This document shows positions 1 through 9,405 of a stretch of 64,000 nucleotides of DNA, piece after piece. The notes below the pieces were generated by a model. The model was given only the letters and a program-made list of their open reading frames with translations, searched no databases and was not told where the DNA came from. The DNA comes from Polaromonas sp. (lineage in GTDB: Bacteria > Pseudomonadota > Gammaproteobacteria > Burkholderiales > Burkholderiaceae_C). The translations under genes were made by a program, and so were the position numbers. Numbering within the stretch: position 1 is the first letter of the stretch; each line of letters opens with the position of its first letter. The stretch spans positions 248,001-312,000 of the forward strand of contig NZ_JACPOF010000017.1 of assembly GCF_016185115.1 (NCBI RefSeq), in the 5' to 3' direction.

Positions 1-2
1 TG

Positions 3-557
3 CTGGCTGCGGTGCTGGCAGAGGGCATCTTCCTGCTTGGCCCGATCAGCTATTTGCCCTCATACCTGCATAACCGGCATGGTCTGAGCCTGTCTTTCGC
101 GTCGGCGCTGATTGCGCTTTATGCGGTGGGTGGACTGATATACGCGCTGACCGCCAAAAGGATTGTTCAGAAATATGGCGAGCGCCGCATGGTGCTGGCG
201 GGCGGGGTGTTGATGGGCACGGGCTTCCTGGGTCTGCTGCTGTCACTCGTGCCGTGGCTGGCCGGCCCGCTGGCGCTGCTGACGGGTTTCGGCACTTACC
301 TGTTCCACAACACGCTGCAGACCCATGCCACACAAATGGTGCCGGCGTTTCGGGGCACGGCCGTGGCGCTGTTTGCATTTGGATTGTTTGGCGGGCAGGC
401 GATTGGCGTGCTAATTGCCGGCTACACCTATGACCACCTGGGCTATACCTTCATGTTGCTGGTGCCGGCCATCGCCCTGCCACTGACCGGCTGGGCTTTC
501 GCCCGCGCCTTGCGCCTGCGTATCGCGACGGAAACCGCCGCAGTCACCGCGAAATAA
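3..557 (+). CDS. MFS transporter, C-terminal part (cut by left edge)
   Basis: The reading frame is open from the first bases and enters from outside the window, so only the C-terminal ~184 residues are visible. They contain several hydrophobic segments separated by short charged loops such as KRIVQKYGERR, the pattern of a major facilitator superfamily carrier between helices 8 and 9. The GTG at position 12 is only the first possible start inside the window. The substrate cannot be told. It ends 1 base before the stop of the convergent isochorismatase-like gene. Confidence 0.8.
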   Translation: MAAVLAEGIFLLGPISYLPSYLHNRHGLSLSFASALIALYAVGGLIYALTAKRIVQKYGERRMVLAGGVLMGTGFLGLLLSLVPWLAGPLALLTGFGTYLFHNTLQTHATQMVPAFRGTAVALFAFGLFGGQAIGVLIAGYTYDHLGYTFMLLVPAIALPLTGWAFARALRLRIATETAAVTAK

Positions 558-1253
558 TCAGGCTGCGGCGGCCACGTTCTCCCTGGCCGGCACAAGCCTG
601 CGGGCAACGTCGTCGACAGACAGTACATCGCCGAACACCAGCATCCAGTTGTTCAGCGCCCAGATGTGCTCGTCGGGCGTGAAGGCAGACAGCGCATCCT
701 CGACCATGACCACGCGGTAGTTCTGCATCATCGCGTCGCGGCCTGTGGAGTCGCAGCAGACATTGGTGGCCGTGCCGCCTATCAGCACGGTTTCAATGCC
801 CAGTTTTCGCAGCAGCTGGTTCAGCTCGGATGAGCCCTGCACCATCGCGCTGTAGCAAAGCTTGACCACGTGCTCATCACCGGGTTGCACATCGAGCTCG
901 CTGTGCAGGGCGTAGCCCCTTGCGGCGGGGTCAAGGCTCTCCATGCGCTTTTGCTTGCGCTCCGGCGTATAGGTCTCGCTGTAATGCAGCGAAAGGTGCA
1001 CGTCCGAGTTCACCGAGGTGGTCTGTATCCATACCACCTTGCCGCCCGCCTCGCGTACGGCTGCCGCAAGCCGGTTGATGGCGGGAATGGTCGCAGCCGC
1101 AGAGGGCACAGCAGCGGGAAAACCGGGCAGCACAAAGTGGTTCTGCATGTCGACCACCACGAATGCGAGTTTGCCTGCATCAAAACTGTCGTACGGGTGA
1201 AGACTGCCTTGCCGGCTGGTGACGCGGTCAACAATCCACTGGGGAAATTCCAT
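558..1253 (-). CDS. Isochorismatase-like cysteine hydrolase
   Basis: A 231-residue soluble enzyme of the isochorismatase/nicotinamidase-like superfamily. The expected triad is visible: Asp35 in VVVDMQN, Lys131 in HVVKLCYSAM and the nucleophile Cys166 in GTATNVCCDST. The TNVC context resembles the RutB/ureidoacrylate amidohydrolase branch, so an amide or carbamate substrate is more likely than isochorismate. I place the start at 1253 because an AGGAG lies seven bases upstream; the longer GTG-type start at 1316 would overlap the preceding exbD gene. It is the last gene of the leftward TonB/ExbBD cluster, 37 bases after exbD. The link between the two functions is unclear. Confidence 0.85.
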   Translation of the reverse strand: MEFPQWIVDRVTSRQGSLHPYDSFDAGKLAFVVVDMQNHFVLPGFPAAVPSAAATIPAINRLAAAVREAGGKVVWIQTTSVNSDVHLSLHYSETYTPERKQKRMESLDPAARGYALHSELDVQPGDEHVVKLCYSAMVQGSSELNQLLRKLGIETVLIGGTATNVCCDSTGRDAMMQNYRVVMVEDALSAFTPDEHIWALNNWMLVFGDVLSVDDVARRLVPARENVAAAA

Positions 1254-1290
1254 GTTCAAACTCCTGAAATTAAAAAGAAAATTATTGGGT

Positions 1291-1716
1291 TCATCCGCCC
1301 TGGTTGACCACGCCAACCTTTTGCAGCCCCGCCCTGTTGGCCATCACCAGGAAGGCCGCAACAAAAGAATAGGGGGTGTCGAAAGACGGCTTCAAGTGAA
1401 TCTCTGGTTGCACAGGCTGCGCCCTTGCAGCTGCCATGCGCGCCTGCACGGCCTGCATATCGGCAAGCGTTTCGCCGTTCCATTGAAGAAAACCGGCAGC
1501 ATTCATCTGCACCTCGACCACCTCGGGCATAGTGCCGGCCTGCATGGACGGCATGTCGAGATTGACAGAGTGCAGCTGCACGGGAATAGTGATGATGAGC
1601 ATGACCAGCAGCACCAGCATCACGTCGATGAGCGGTGTGGTGTTCATCTCTACCATGGGTCCGGCCTCGGGGTCATCGCCGCTGCTTCTGGACAGGTGTT
1701 GTGTGTAGAGCTTCAT
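1291..1716 (-). CDS. exbD: ExbD/TolR-family biopolymer transport protein (second copy)
   Basis: A 141-residue protein with a short cytoplasmic N-terminus, one membrane helix beginning at TTPLIDVMLVLLVMLIIT with the proton-relay Asp of the PLIDVML motif, and a periplasmic domain. ExbD forms the proton channel with ExbB and powers TonB. Its start overlaps the stop of the upstream exbD by four bases, indicating translational coupling. It differs clearly from that first copy, so this is an old duplication. The periplasmic domain ends in a short segment with the motif PYSFVAAFLVMANRAG. Confidence 0.9.
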   Translation of the reverse strand: MKLYTQHLSRSSGDDPEAGPMVEMNTTPLIDVMLVLLVMLIITIPVQLHSVNLDMPSMQAGTMPEVVEVQMNAAGFLQWNGETLADMQAVQARMAAARAQPVQPEIHLKPSFDTPYSFVAAFLVMANRAGLQKVGVVNQGG

Positions 1717-2141
1717 CGGTTTTGCGCCGGCTCGGTCACCAGGCTGACATGTGCGAAGCCGTGGCCCTGCGCCGTGTCTATCACCTGGCCGATGTAGGCA
1801 TAGGGTGAGTTGGCGTCGGCGCGTATGTGGATCTCAGGTTGCGGCTTCAGGGCGGCGATGTCACCGATCAATGACGAGAGCGCCTGGATGTCTGGCGCGA
1901 AGCTGTCGTTGAAATACAGGTTGCCGACCCTGTCTACCGTGACCACCACATAGTCACCGCTGGTGTCGCGCCACTGCGCTGATTCGACCGGCAGGTTGAC
2001 GTTGACGGTGGCGCTCACCACCGGAATCGTGAGCAGGAAAATGATCAGCAGCACCAGCATCACATCGACCAGCGGTGTGGTGTTGATCTCGGCCATCCAG
2101 CCGTCTTCGGCCTGGCTTTCGGTTGACGAATACAGCGCCAC
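1713..2141 (-). CDS. exbD: ExbD/TolR-family biopolymer transport protein (first copy)
   Basis: A 142-residue ExbD with the conserved stretch MAEINTTPLVDVMLVLLIIF holding the proton-conducting Asp, followed by a periplasmic domain. It starts two bases after the exbB stop and its own end overlaps the next exbD by four bases, so exbB and both exbD genes are read as one unit. Two adjacent exbD genes with one exbB are common in Burkholderiales and may form a mixed ExbD pair in the channel. Confidence 0.92.
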   Translation of the reverse strand: MALYSSTESQAEDGWMAEINTTPLVDVMLVLLIIFLLTIPVVSATVNVNLPVESAQWRDTSGDYVVVTVDRVGNLYFNDSFAPDIQALSSLIGDIAALKPQPEIHIRADANSPYAYIGQVIDTAQGHGFAHVSLVTEPAQNR

Positions 2142-2143
2142 GG

Positions 2144-3115
2144 TCAGTCAATCACAGAAGGTACGACAGCTTCAGGGGCTTGGGCGGCATCAGCGCCCTG
2201 CGTCACATCGGTCGTGGCCAGCAGCAATGAATGCAGCTGCGCGCCGAAGTTGCGCAGCGACTCGAACGCCAGCTTGTTTTGCCTGAGCAGCCAGTTGTAG
2301 CCAAACACTGCCGGCACAGCAACCGCCAGGCCGATTGCCGTCATGATGAGCGCCTCTCCCACCGGCCCGGCCACGCGGTCAATCGACGCCTGCCCCGATG
2401 CGCCGATTTTGACAAGCGCCGTGTAGATGGCCCACACGGTGCCAAACAGGCCCACGAAAGGCGCGGTCGAACCGATGGTGGCCAGCACGGCCATACCGCT
2501 TTGCATGCTTATCTGCACACCCGAGAGCGCCTGCTCTATCGCCCGCACCAGCCAGGTGTCGTAGTCGACACGCGGCCTGAGCGCTGCGTACTGGTGAACG
2601 GCCGCGCTGCCCGCATCGGCCACATAACGTACGGGGTTGCTGGCTTCAAGCTTGCCCACATGCGATGCAAAGTGCCGCACGTCGTCAAACACGCCCTGAG
2701 CCACCGCGGCCTGCTTTCTCAGGCGCCGCAATGCCACAGTCTTGGCCAGCAATGCGTACCAGCTGGCAATTGACATCAGCGCGAGCAGCAACAGGCAACC
2801 CTTGGCCACCCAGTCGCCCTGCAGCCAGATGGCCGCCAGGCCGTAGGGATTGGCAGCCGCCGGTACAGGCGCTGCTGAAGGCCGTGCCTTGCCATCATTG
2901 AGCGAACCGCTTGCAATTCGCGTCGCCGGGACAGGTGAAGGTAGCGCTGCGGGAACCGCGGCCGATGACGGCGCACTGGCGCCCAGCGTGGTGCTGAGCT
3001 GGCTTTGCGCCGCTGCGGGCAACGCAGCCGCAGCCAGAACCATCGCCAGAAACAGCGCATGGAAAAGACCGGCAGGACGCATGGAGCGCAGGGTCACGGT
3101 GTTCGTCTGGTTCAT
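2144..3115 (-). CDS. exbB: ExbB/MotA-TolQ-family proton channel protein
   Basis: A 323-residue ExbB. It begins with a signal-peptide-like stretch ending ALPAAAQ, followed by an Ala/Pro-rich linker, then three membrane helices. The third pair contains the typical ATIGSTAPFVGLFGTVWAI and GPVGEALIMTAIGLAVAVP segments of the TolQ/ExbB fold. This extended form with a cleavable N-terminus occurs in Pseudomonas-type ExbB. The start at 3115 was chosen because the signal peptide begins there; the frame remains open upstream but is Arg-rich and overlaps the TonB-like gene. It lies 55 bases after the TonB-like gene. Confidence 0.92.
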   Translation of the reverse strand: MNQTNTVTLRSMRPAGLFHALFLAMVLAAAALPAAAQSQLSTTLGASAPSSAAVPAALPSPVPATRIASGSLNDGKARPSAAPVPAAANPYGLAAIWLQGDWVAKGCLLLLALMSIASWYALLAKTVALRRLRKQAAVAQGVFDDVRHFASHVGKLEASNPVRYVADAGSAAVHQYAALRPRVDYDTWLVRAIEQALSGVQISMQSGMAVLATIGSTAPFVGLFGTVWAIYTALVKIGASGQASIDRVAGPVGEALIMTAIGLAVAVPAVFGYNWLLRQNKLAFESLRNFGAQLHSLLLATTDVTQGADAAQAPEAVVPSVID

Positions 3116-3170
3116 GGAATGCCTTTGTACTGGAAATAAAAACGTGGCGGTAAAAAAGGTTGTTTCGGCG

Positions 3171-4340
<1,170 letters not shown>

Positions 4341-4390
4341 GTTCCCACAACTTTCATTTCAGGCCGAAGCAAGTGAAGCGGCCAGATGCA

Positions 4391-4416
4391 AAAAGTTAAT
4401 ATGGAAGTTAACTTTT
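4391..4416. promoter_or_regulatory. Inverted repeat upstream of the TonB/ExbBD cluster
   Basis: Perfect nine-base arms AAAAGTTAA and TTAACTTTT are separated by eight bases. The site lies about 50 bases upstream of the TonB-like start, AT-rich in a GC-rich region, where a repressor or activator of the leftward cluster would bind. The cognate regulator is unknown; it is not a recognisable Fur box. Confidence 0.5.
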
Positions 4417-4454
4417 CACATTCGGAACAGGTTTTGTCGCGCTGCAGGCTCCCA

Positions 4455-4545
4455 AAAGCCTTTAAAAACGTCTTTTTCAGGCATCAAATCAGCCTCCAGA
4501 CCAATAGATACGTACGTGAGCAGCTATGTTTTTAATAGCAAATCA
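4455..4545 (-). repeat. Dispersed intergenic repeat, family T, copy 1
   Basis: On the minus strand this reads TTGCTATTAAAAACATAGCT, then GCTCACGTACGTATCTATTG, then a tail with GATGCCTGAAAA. The same order of blocks recurs at 7801, 28969 and 53716. It fills most of the gap between the TonB-like gene and the Bug protein gene and has no coding potential. Confidence 0.8.
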
Positions 4546-4591
4546 AACGTGATGCCGGCCCTATCACTCACTCACGCACCCACGCGCCTGC

Positions 4592-5575
4592 TCACTCAAC
4601 CTTGATCTTGCCGTCCTGAATCGTTTTGGCCCACTTCACGGCTTCGGCGCGCATGTAGGCGTCCATCGCAGAGGGTGTGCTCGGCGTCAGTTCGGTGCCA
4701 AATTCGGTCATCTTCTGGCGTATGGCAGGCTCGCTGGTCACCTTGAGGTAAGCCGCATTCAGGGCCGCGATCACCGCTGGCGGCGTGCCGGTTGGCACCG
4801 AGAAACCCTGCCATGCCCAGGCGTCAAAACCGGGGTAGCCCGACTCTGCCACCGTCGCCAGGTCCGGCGTGGCGGCAAGGCGTTTCTCACCCAGCGAGGC
4901 AATCGCGCGCACTGTGCCGGCCTTCAGATGCTGCGCCGCCGTAGGCAGGTCGGTCATCAGCACCTGCAACTGGCCGCCGAGCAAATCCTGCACCGCAGGA
5001 CCGGCGCCCTTGTAGGGAATCTGCACCATGGAAATGCCGGTGCGCTGCATCAGCAGTTCCATCGCCAGGTGGTGCGGCGTGCCGTTGCCGGGTGTGCCGT
5101 AACTGAGCTGGCCGGGCTTGGCCTTGGCCAGCGCGACAAACTCGGCCAGGTTCTTTGCCGGTACCGAGGGATGCACCGCCAGCACCAGGCCGAAGCGCGC
5201 AGTCAGCGACACAGGCGCCAGGTCCTTGAAAGAGTCGTAGGTCAGCTTGGGGTAAAGGCTGCGGTTGACCGAATACGTCGCACTGTCACCCAGCAGGAAC
5301 GTGTAGCCGTCAGCAGGCGAGGTGGCCGCGGCCGTGGCGCCTATGGCACTGCCCGCGCCGGGACGGTTGTCAACGATGATCTGCTGGCCCAGGATGTCGC
5401 CCATGCGCGGCGCAACGGTGCGCGCAAACGCATCTGTGCCGCCGCCTGCGGCGTAAGGCACGATCAGACGGATAGGCTTGTTGGGCCAGGCCTGCGCCAG
5501 GGCGCCGGTCGCGGCCCAGGGTGTGGCTGCCAGGCTGGCAATGGCTGCGAGTGCATGGCGTCTGTTGGTGTTCAT
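4592..5575 (-). CDS. Bug-family (TctC-like) tripartite tricarboxylate transporter substrate-binding protein
   Basis: A 327-residue periplasmic binding protein. Signal peptide (about residues 1-27, ending GALAQA) is followed by the family hallmark WPNKPIRLIVPYAAGGGTD and later GSAIGATAAATSPADGYTFL. Bug proteins capture small organic acids; the ligand is not predictable from sequence. No TctA/TctB membrane genes are nearby, which is normal for this greatly expanded family in Burkholderiales. The family length is ~320-330, so the gene looks intact. Confidence 0.93.
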   Translation of the reverse strand: MNTNRRHALAAIASLAATPWAATGALAQAWPNKPIRLIVPYAAGGGTDAFARTVAPRMGDILGQQIIVDNRPGAGSAIGATAAATSPADGYTFLLGDSATYSVNRSLYPKLTYDSFKDLAPVSLTARFGLVLAVHPSVPAKNLAEFVALAKAKPGQLSYGTPGNGTPHHLAMELLMQRTGISMVQIPYKGAGPAVQDLLGGQLQVLMTDLPTAAQHLKAGTVRAIASLGEKRLAATPDLATVAESGYPGFDAWAWQGFSVPTGTPPAVIAALNAAYLKVTSEPAIRQKMTEFGTELTPSTPSAMDAYMRAEAVKWAKTIQDGKIKVE

Positions 5576-5647
5576 TTTTTGTCTCCTTGGTTGATCTTTG
5601 ATTGCTGTCGGGAATTGTGCGCCTGTCTACGGCCTTGAACGCGCTAT

Positions 5648-6640
5648 TCATTCCGGTTTGATACCCGGGCTCGTGAATGGCTCCGCCCCACTGCGCAGGC
5701 CAGCGTACACGGTCGGATAACGCAAGTGCAGACCCAGTTCGTTTTTCATGCGGCGATTGTCCAGCCTGCGGGATTCACCCATAAAACTCAGCATCATGGG
5801 TGGCAGCTGCTGCTGGGCTTCACCACGCTGTAAACGCGGTGGACGTGGCAGGCCGTACATGTCGGCGGCCAGGTCGAAATAATCGCCCATTTTCAGTTGT
5901 GTGTCGTCGTTGACGTTGCTGATGCGCTGCGGTTTGCCGCGCCACATGGCTGCGAGGCAGGCGCGGGCAAGGTCGTCTGCGTGGATGTGGTTGGTGTAAA
6001 CGTCGTCAAGAGCGGCCAGCACCGGCGTGCCCCTGAGCAGGCGTGCGCGCGGCGTGCCGCCTTCGCGGTCAGGCGCATAAATGCCGGGGATGCGCAGGAT
6101 GTGTACCGGCACGGATGCCGAGCGCCCAAAAAACCTCACCGCACTTTCTGCATCCACACGCCGATATGCACGCGCGCTGGCAGGGTTCACGCAACGCGTT
6201 TCAGCCACCACATCGCCGCTGCAATCGCCATACACACCACTCGTCGAGCCATATACCAGCGCCTGTGGCAAGCCGCGCAGCCGCAGGGCCTGCAACAGCC
6301 TGCGCGTGCGGCCGTCATCGCGCGCATTGGCGACTTCATTGGCCGGCGGCGCCAGGTGAATCACACGGTCAGCCAGCCCCGACAACCTGCGCAACGTGGC
6401 GGCATCGTCCAGGTTGCCAGGCAGGGGCGTGATGTTTCTTCCGCGAAACGCCGCGAGCTTCGACTGCGAAGACGTGAGCGCCATGACATTGACCCGTGCA
6501 GGCAGGGCAGCCGCTGCGCGCAGGCCCACATCACCACAACCGATGATCAAAACGCGCTGGCGGCGAAAACGTGCAGGCAGCGCACCAAGGGGACTTGAAT
6601 TTGAAGGCAAAATTGGGGTCTGGGCCAAAAGCAGGCCCAC
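5648..6640 (-). CDS. NAD(P)-dependent epimerase/dehydratase-like protein (YeeZ-like)
   Basis: A 330-residue SDR-type protein. The Rossmann motif VLIIGCGDVGLRAA appears near residue 30, and the extended-SDR signature VYGSTSGVYGDC near the middle, followed by a conserved YRRVDAE segment where the usual YxxxK lysine is replaced by Arg-Val. This places it with the YeeZ-like atypical epimerases of unknown substrate. The start is uncertain: GTG at 6640 gives the longest frame, and TTG codons lie slightly inside. It diverges from the ferredoxin-reductase gene with only 31 bases between starts. Confidence 0.8.
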   Translation of the reverse strand: MGLLLAQTPILPSNSSPLGALPARFRRQRVLIIGCGDVGLRAAAALPARVNVMALTSSQSKLAAFRGRNITPLPGNLDDAATLRRLSGLADRVIHLAPPANEVANARDDGRTRRLLQALRLRGLPQALVYGSTSGVYGDCSGDVVAETRCVNPASARAYRRVDAESAVRFFGRSASVPVHILRIPGIYAPDREGGTPRARLLRGTPVLAALDDVYTNHIHADDLARACLAAMWRGKPQRISNVNDDTQLKMGDYFDLAADMYGLPRPPRLQRGEAQQQLPPMMLSFMGESRRLDNRRMKNELGLHLRYPTVYAGLRSGAEPFTSPGIKPE

Positions 6641-6671
6641 GCAAAACTACAGACCCCCAAGGATAACGAAT

Positions 6672-7712
6672 ATGAGCTTTAACGTGACCGTGCAACCCAG
6701 CGGCCGTACCTTTGTTGCGCAGGTAGATGAAGTCTTGTTGTCTGCCGCCATACGCCAGGGCATAGGCATGCCTTATGGCTGCAAGGACGGCGCCTGCGGC
6801 TCATGCAAATGCAAAAAGCTCGAAGGCACCATCAAGCAGGGCACACACCAGGCCAAGGCACTGACGGCTGAAGAGGCGGCTGATGGTTTTATCCTCACCT
6901 GCTGCGCCACCGCAGAAACCGACCTGGTGCTGGAGTCGCGCCAGGTCACCGACGAAAGCGCCTTCCCCATCAAGAAAATGCCGGTGCGCGTCGCCAGCCT
7001 GGCGAAAGCCTCACATGACGTGATGAATGTGCGCCTGCAATTGCCCGCTGCCGATGTGTTCAAGTACCACGCCGGTCAGTACGTCGAATTCCTGCTGCGC
7101 GACGGCGACCGCCGCGCGTATTCGATGGGCACCGCACCGCACACGCAGCTTGAGAACCCCGGCGTTGAACTGCACATCCGCCACATGCCCGGCGGCAAGT
7201 TCACCGACCATGTGTTCAGCGCCATGAAGGAAAAGGAAATCCTGCGCATTGAAGGCCCCTTCGGCAGCTTCTACCTGCGTGAAGACTCAGACAAACCCAT
7301 GGTGCTGCTGGCATCGGGCACGGGCTTTGCGCCCATCAAGGCCATCATCGAGCACATGCAGTTCAAGGGCATCACCCGCCCTGCGGTTCTCTACTGGGGC
7401 GGCCGCCGCCCTGCCGACCTCTACATGAACGACTGGGTCAACAGCAAGGTCGCCGAGATGCCCAATTTCACGTATGTGCCGGTTATCTCCGACGCACTGC
7501 CTGAAGACGCATGGGCGGGCCGCACAGGCTTCGTGCACAACGCCGTACTGCAGGACATCCCCGACATGTCTGGCTACCAGGTCTATGCCTGCGGCGCACC
7601 CATCGTGGTTGACTCGGCACAGGCCGCGTACATCAAGGCTGGTTTGCCTGAGGAAGAGTTTTATGCTGATTCGTTTGTGACCGAGAAGGACAAGGCGCAA
7701 GCGACGGCTTGA
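6672..7712 (+). CDS. CDP-6-deoxy-delta-3,4-glucoseen reductase-like ferredoxin/flavin reductase
   Basis: A 346-residue fusion of a plant-type [2Fe-2S] ferredoxin and an FNR-like module. Ferredoxin ligands are Cys37, Cys42, Cys45 and Cys77. The flavin-binding RAYSMGTAP motif and the NAD-binding ASGTGFAPIKAIIEH follow. It passes electrons from NAD(P)H through flavin to the cluster and on to a partner oxygenase or dehydratase. Family name comes from AscD/DdhD, but in Burkholderiales a solitary copy is usual and its partner is unknown. Start ATG 6672 has AAGGATAAC upstream; the frame stays open further upstream but opposite the divergent gene. Confidence 0.88.
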   Translation: MSFNVTVQPSGRTFVAQVDEVLLSAAIRQGIGMPYGCKDGACGSCKCKKLEGTIKQGTHQAKALTAEEAADGFILTCCATAETDLVLESRQVTDESAFPIKKMPVRVASLAKASHDVMNVRLQLPAADVFKYHAGQYVEFLLRDGDRRAYSMGTAPHTQLENPGVELHIRHMPGGKFTDHVFSAMKEKEILRIEGPFGSFYLREDSDKPMVLLASGTGFAPIKAIIEHMQFKGITRPAVLYWGGRRPADLYMNDWVNSKVAEMPNFTYVPVISDALPEDAWAGRTGFVHNAVLQDIPDMSGYQVYACGAPIVVDSAQAAYIKAGLPEEEFYADSFVTEKDKAQATA

Positions 7713-7800
7713 TCTTTGCCCTGCGGGCTGTCCCGGAACTGGTTTGAAGTCGACCCTCACGGCCAGCCGGGCTAATCGCGGGCCTGGTGGCGAAAGCATG

Positions 7801-7890
7801 TTGCTACAAAATAAGTAGCTGCTCACGCGCATATCCATTGGCCTGCAGCCGATTTTCGCAGGCAAAAACAGGTGCTTGAAGGCTTAAAAC
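7801..7890 (+). repeat. Dispersed intergenic repeat, family T, copy 2
   Basis: It begins TTGCTACAAAATAAGTAGCT, continues GCTCACGCGCATATCCATTG and CTGCAGCCGATTTT, and ends with CAGGTGCTT. The first block forms a small GCTAC/GTAGC stem. It sits in the 332-base gap between convergent genes ending at 7712 and 8045. Confidence 0.8.
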
Positions 7891-7976
7891 CCGGACAAAC
7901 GCCATTCGCAGGTTCACGAAACAGCCAGGATGTAAAGCTGACTTTACACTCCCCGAACCTGCACAATTGCCATAAA

Positions 7977-8000
7977 AAAAGCCACCTCGCGGTGGCTTTT
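7977..8000. terminator. Bidirectional intrinsic terminator
   Basis: The stem AAAAGCCACC/GGTGGCTTTT with a four-base loop has an A-run before and a T-run after, so it can end transcription on both strands. It lies between the convergent ferredoxin-reductase and TRAP binding-protein genes. Confidence 0.85.
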
Positions 8001-8044
8001 GCTTTCGCATGCCAGGCCGGCAATGCCAGCCTGAGCATGGCAAC

Positions 8045-9127
8045 TTACAGCTTCTGGGTAGCCATGAAGTTGTCGAAGCGGTTTTCTGCATAACGGAACC
8101 ATGACACCTGGTCACGCTGGAATGCACGCATGTCGGCGTAGATCTTCTTCCACTCGGGGCTCTTGGCATCGTTGGCGGCAAACACTTCCTGCGAGGCCTT
8201 GAACGAGGCTTCCAGCACGGCCTGGGAGAACGGCAGCACCTTGGTCTTGGCGGCCACCAGCTGCTTGAGCGCAGTGGGGTTCAATGCGTCGTACTTGGAC
8301 AGCATGTCGGTCGCTGCCAGGGCAGAGGCTGCATCGACAATCGCCTTGTTCTCGGGTGACAGGGCATCAAACGCCTTCTGGTTGATGAAGAAGTCCACCT
8401 CAGGACCGCCTTCCCACCAGCCGGGATAGTAGTAAAACGGTGCAACCTTGTTGAAGCCCAGTTTCTGGTCATCGTAAGGGCCGACCCACTCGGCTGCATC
8501 GATGGTGCCTTTTTCCAGGGCCTGATAGATTTCGCCGCCGGGAATGCTTTGTGGCACTGCGCCCAGCTTTTGCATGACTTCACCGACCAGGCCGCCGCCC
8601 AGGCGCATCTTCATGCCCTTGAAATCGGCAACGCTCTTGATTTCCTTGCGGAACCAGCCGCCCATCTGGGTGCCCGTGTTGCCGCCGGCAAAGCTGACCA
8701 TGTTGTACTTGGCGTACAGCTCATTCATGAGCTTGCGGCCGTTGCCGTGACGCATCCATGCCGTCATCTGGCGTGCATTGAGGCCGAAGGGAATGGCTGA
8801 ACCGAGTGCAAACGCAGGGTTCTTGCCGTAGAAATAGTAAGGCACCGTGTGGCACATCTCGACCGTACCGGCCTGAACGCCATCGACCACGCCGAACGGG
8901 GGCATCAGTTCGCCGCCGGCATGCACGGAGATTTCGAATTTGCCGCCGGACATGGCCTTGACGGCATTGGCGAAAACTTCTGCACCGCCATAGATCGTGT
9001 CGAGCGATTTGGGGAAGCTGGAAGCGAGGCGCCAGCGAATGGCTGCCTGCGCATGGACGGCAGGCGCGACGCCTGCAGCAAGGACGCCGGCGATACCGGC
9101 ATTTTTAATGAGTGAACGACGATCCAT
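8045..9127 (-). CDS. TRAP transporter solute-binding protein (DctP family), paralogue 1
   Basis: A 360-residue periplasmic binding protein. The N-terminus DRRSLIKNAGIAGVLAAG has a twin-arginine-like signal cleaved near VHAQA, followed by IRWRLASSFPKSLDTIYGGAE, typical of the DctP branch for organic acids. Conserved PGGEIYQALEKGTIDAAEW supplies the ligand-contact region. The start has an AGGAG eight bases upstream. No DctQ or DctM genes are adjacent, so its membrane partner is elsewhere. It is 360 residues like its neighbour at 9406 and shares most motifs. Confidence 0.93.
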   Translation of the reverse strand: MDRRSLIKNAGIAGVLAAGVAPAVHAQAAIRWRLASSFPKSLDTIYGGAEVFANAVKAMSGGKFEISVHAGGELMPPFGVVDGVQAGTVEMCHTVPYYFYGKNPAFALGSAIPFGLNARQMTAWMRHGNGRKLMNELYAKYNMVSFAGGNTGTQMGGWFRKEIKSVADFKGMKMRLGGGLVGEVMQKLGAVPQSIPGGEIYQALEKGTIDAAEWVGPYDDQKLGFNKVAPFYYYPGWWEGGPEVDFFINQKAFDALSPENKAIVDAASALAATDMLSKYDALNPTALKQLVAAKTKVLPFSQAVLEASFKASQEVFAANDAKSPEWKKIYADMRAFQRDQVSWFRYAENRFDNFMATQKL

Positions 9128-9405
9128 GAGTGCTTTCTCCTGAAAGTTTGCCTGAATTTTGGAATATCAAATTACATGTTCTGCTGCGTCGCCGCCGGAC
9201 TTTTGATCCGTCGACAGGAATGCAGCTGAGCCCCGCAATTCTCAAGGCTTTTTAATCGCACCTGACCCGGTTATTACCCCTAGTACAGAGGCGAAAACGG
9301 TCTGAAAAGGGGTGTTTAGCTGTCAATAAACTGACTGCAGGCCACCGGTTGCCCCACATGACCAGAAAGCATGCCGGTGCGTGCCTTGACGGCATGGATG
9401 AAGGC

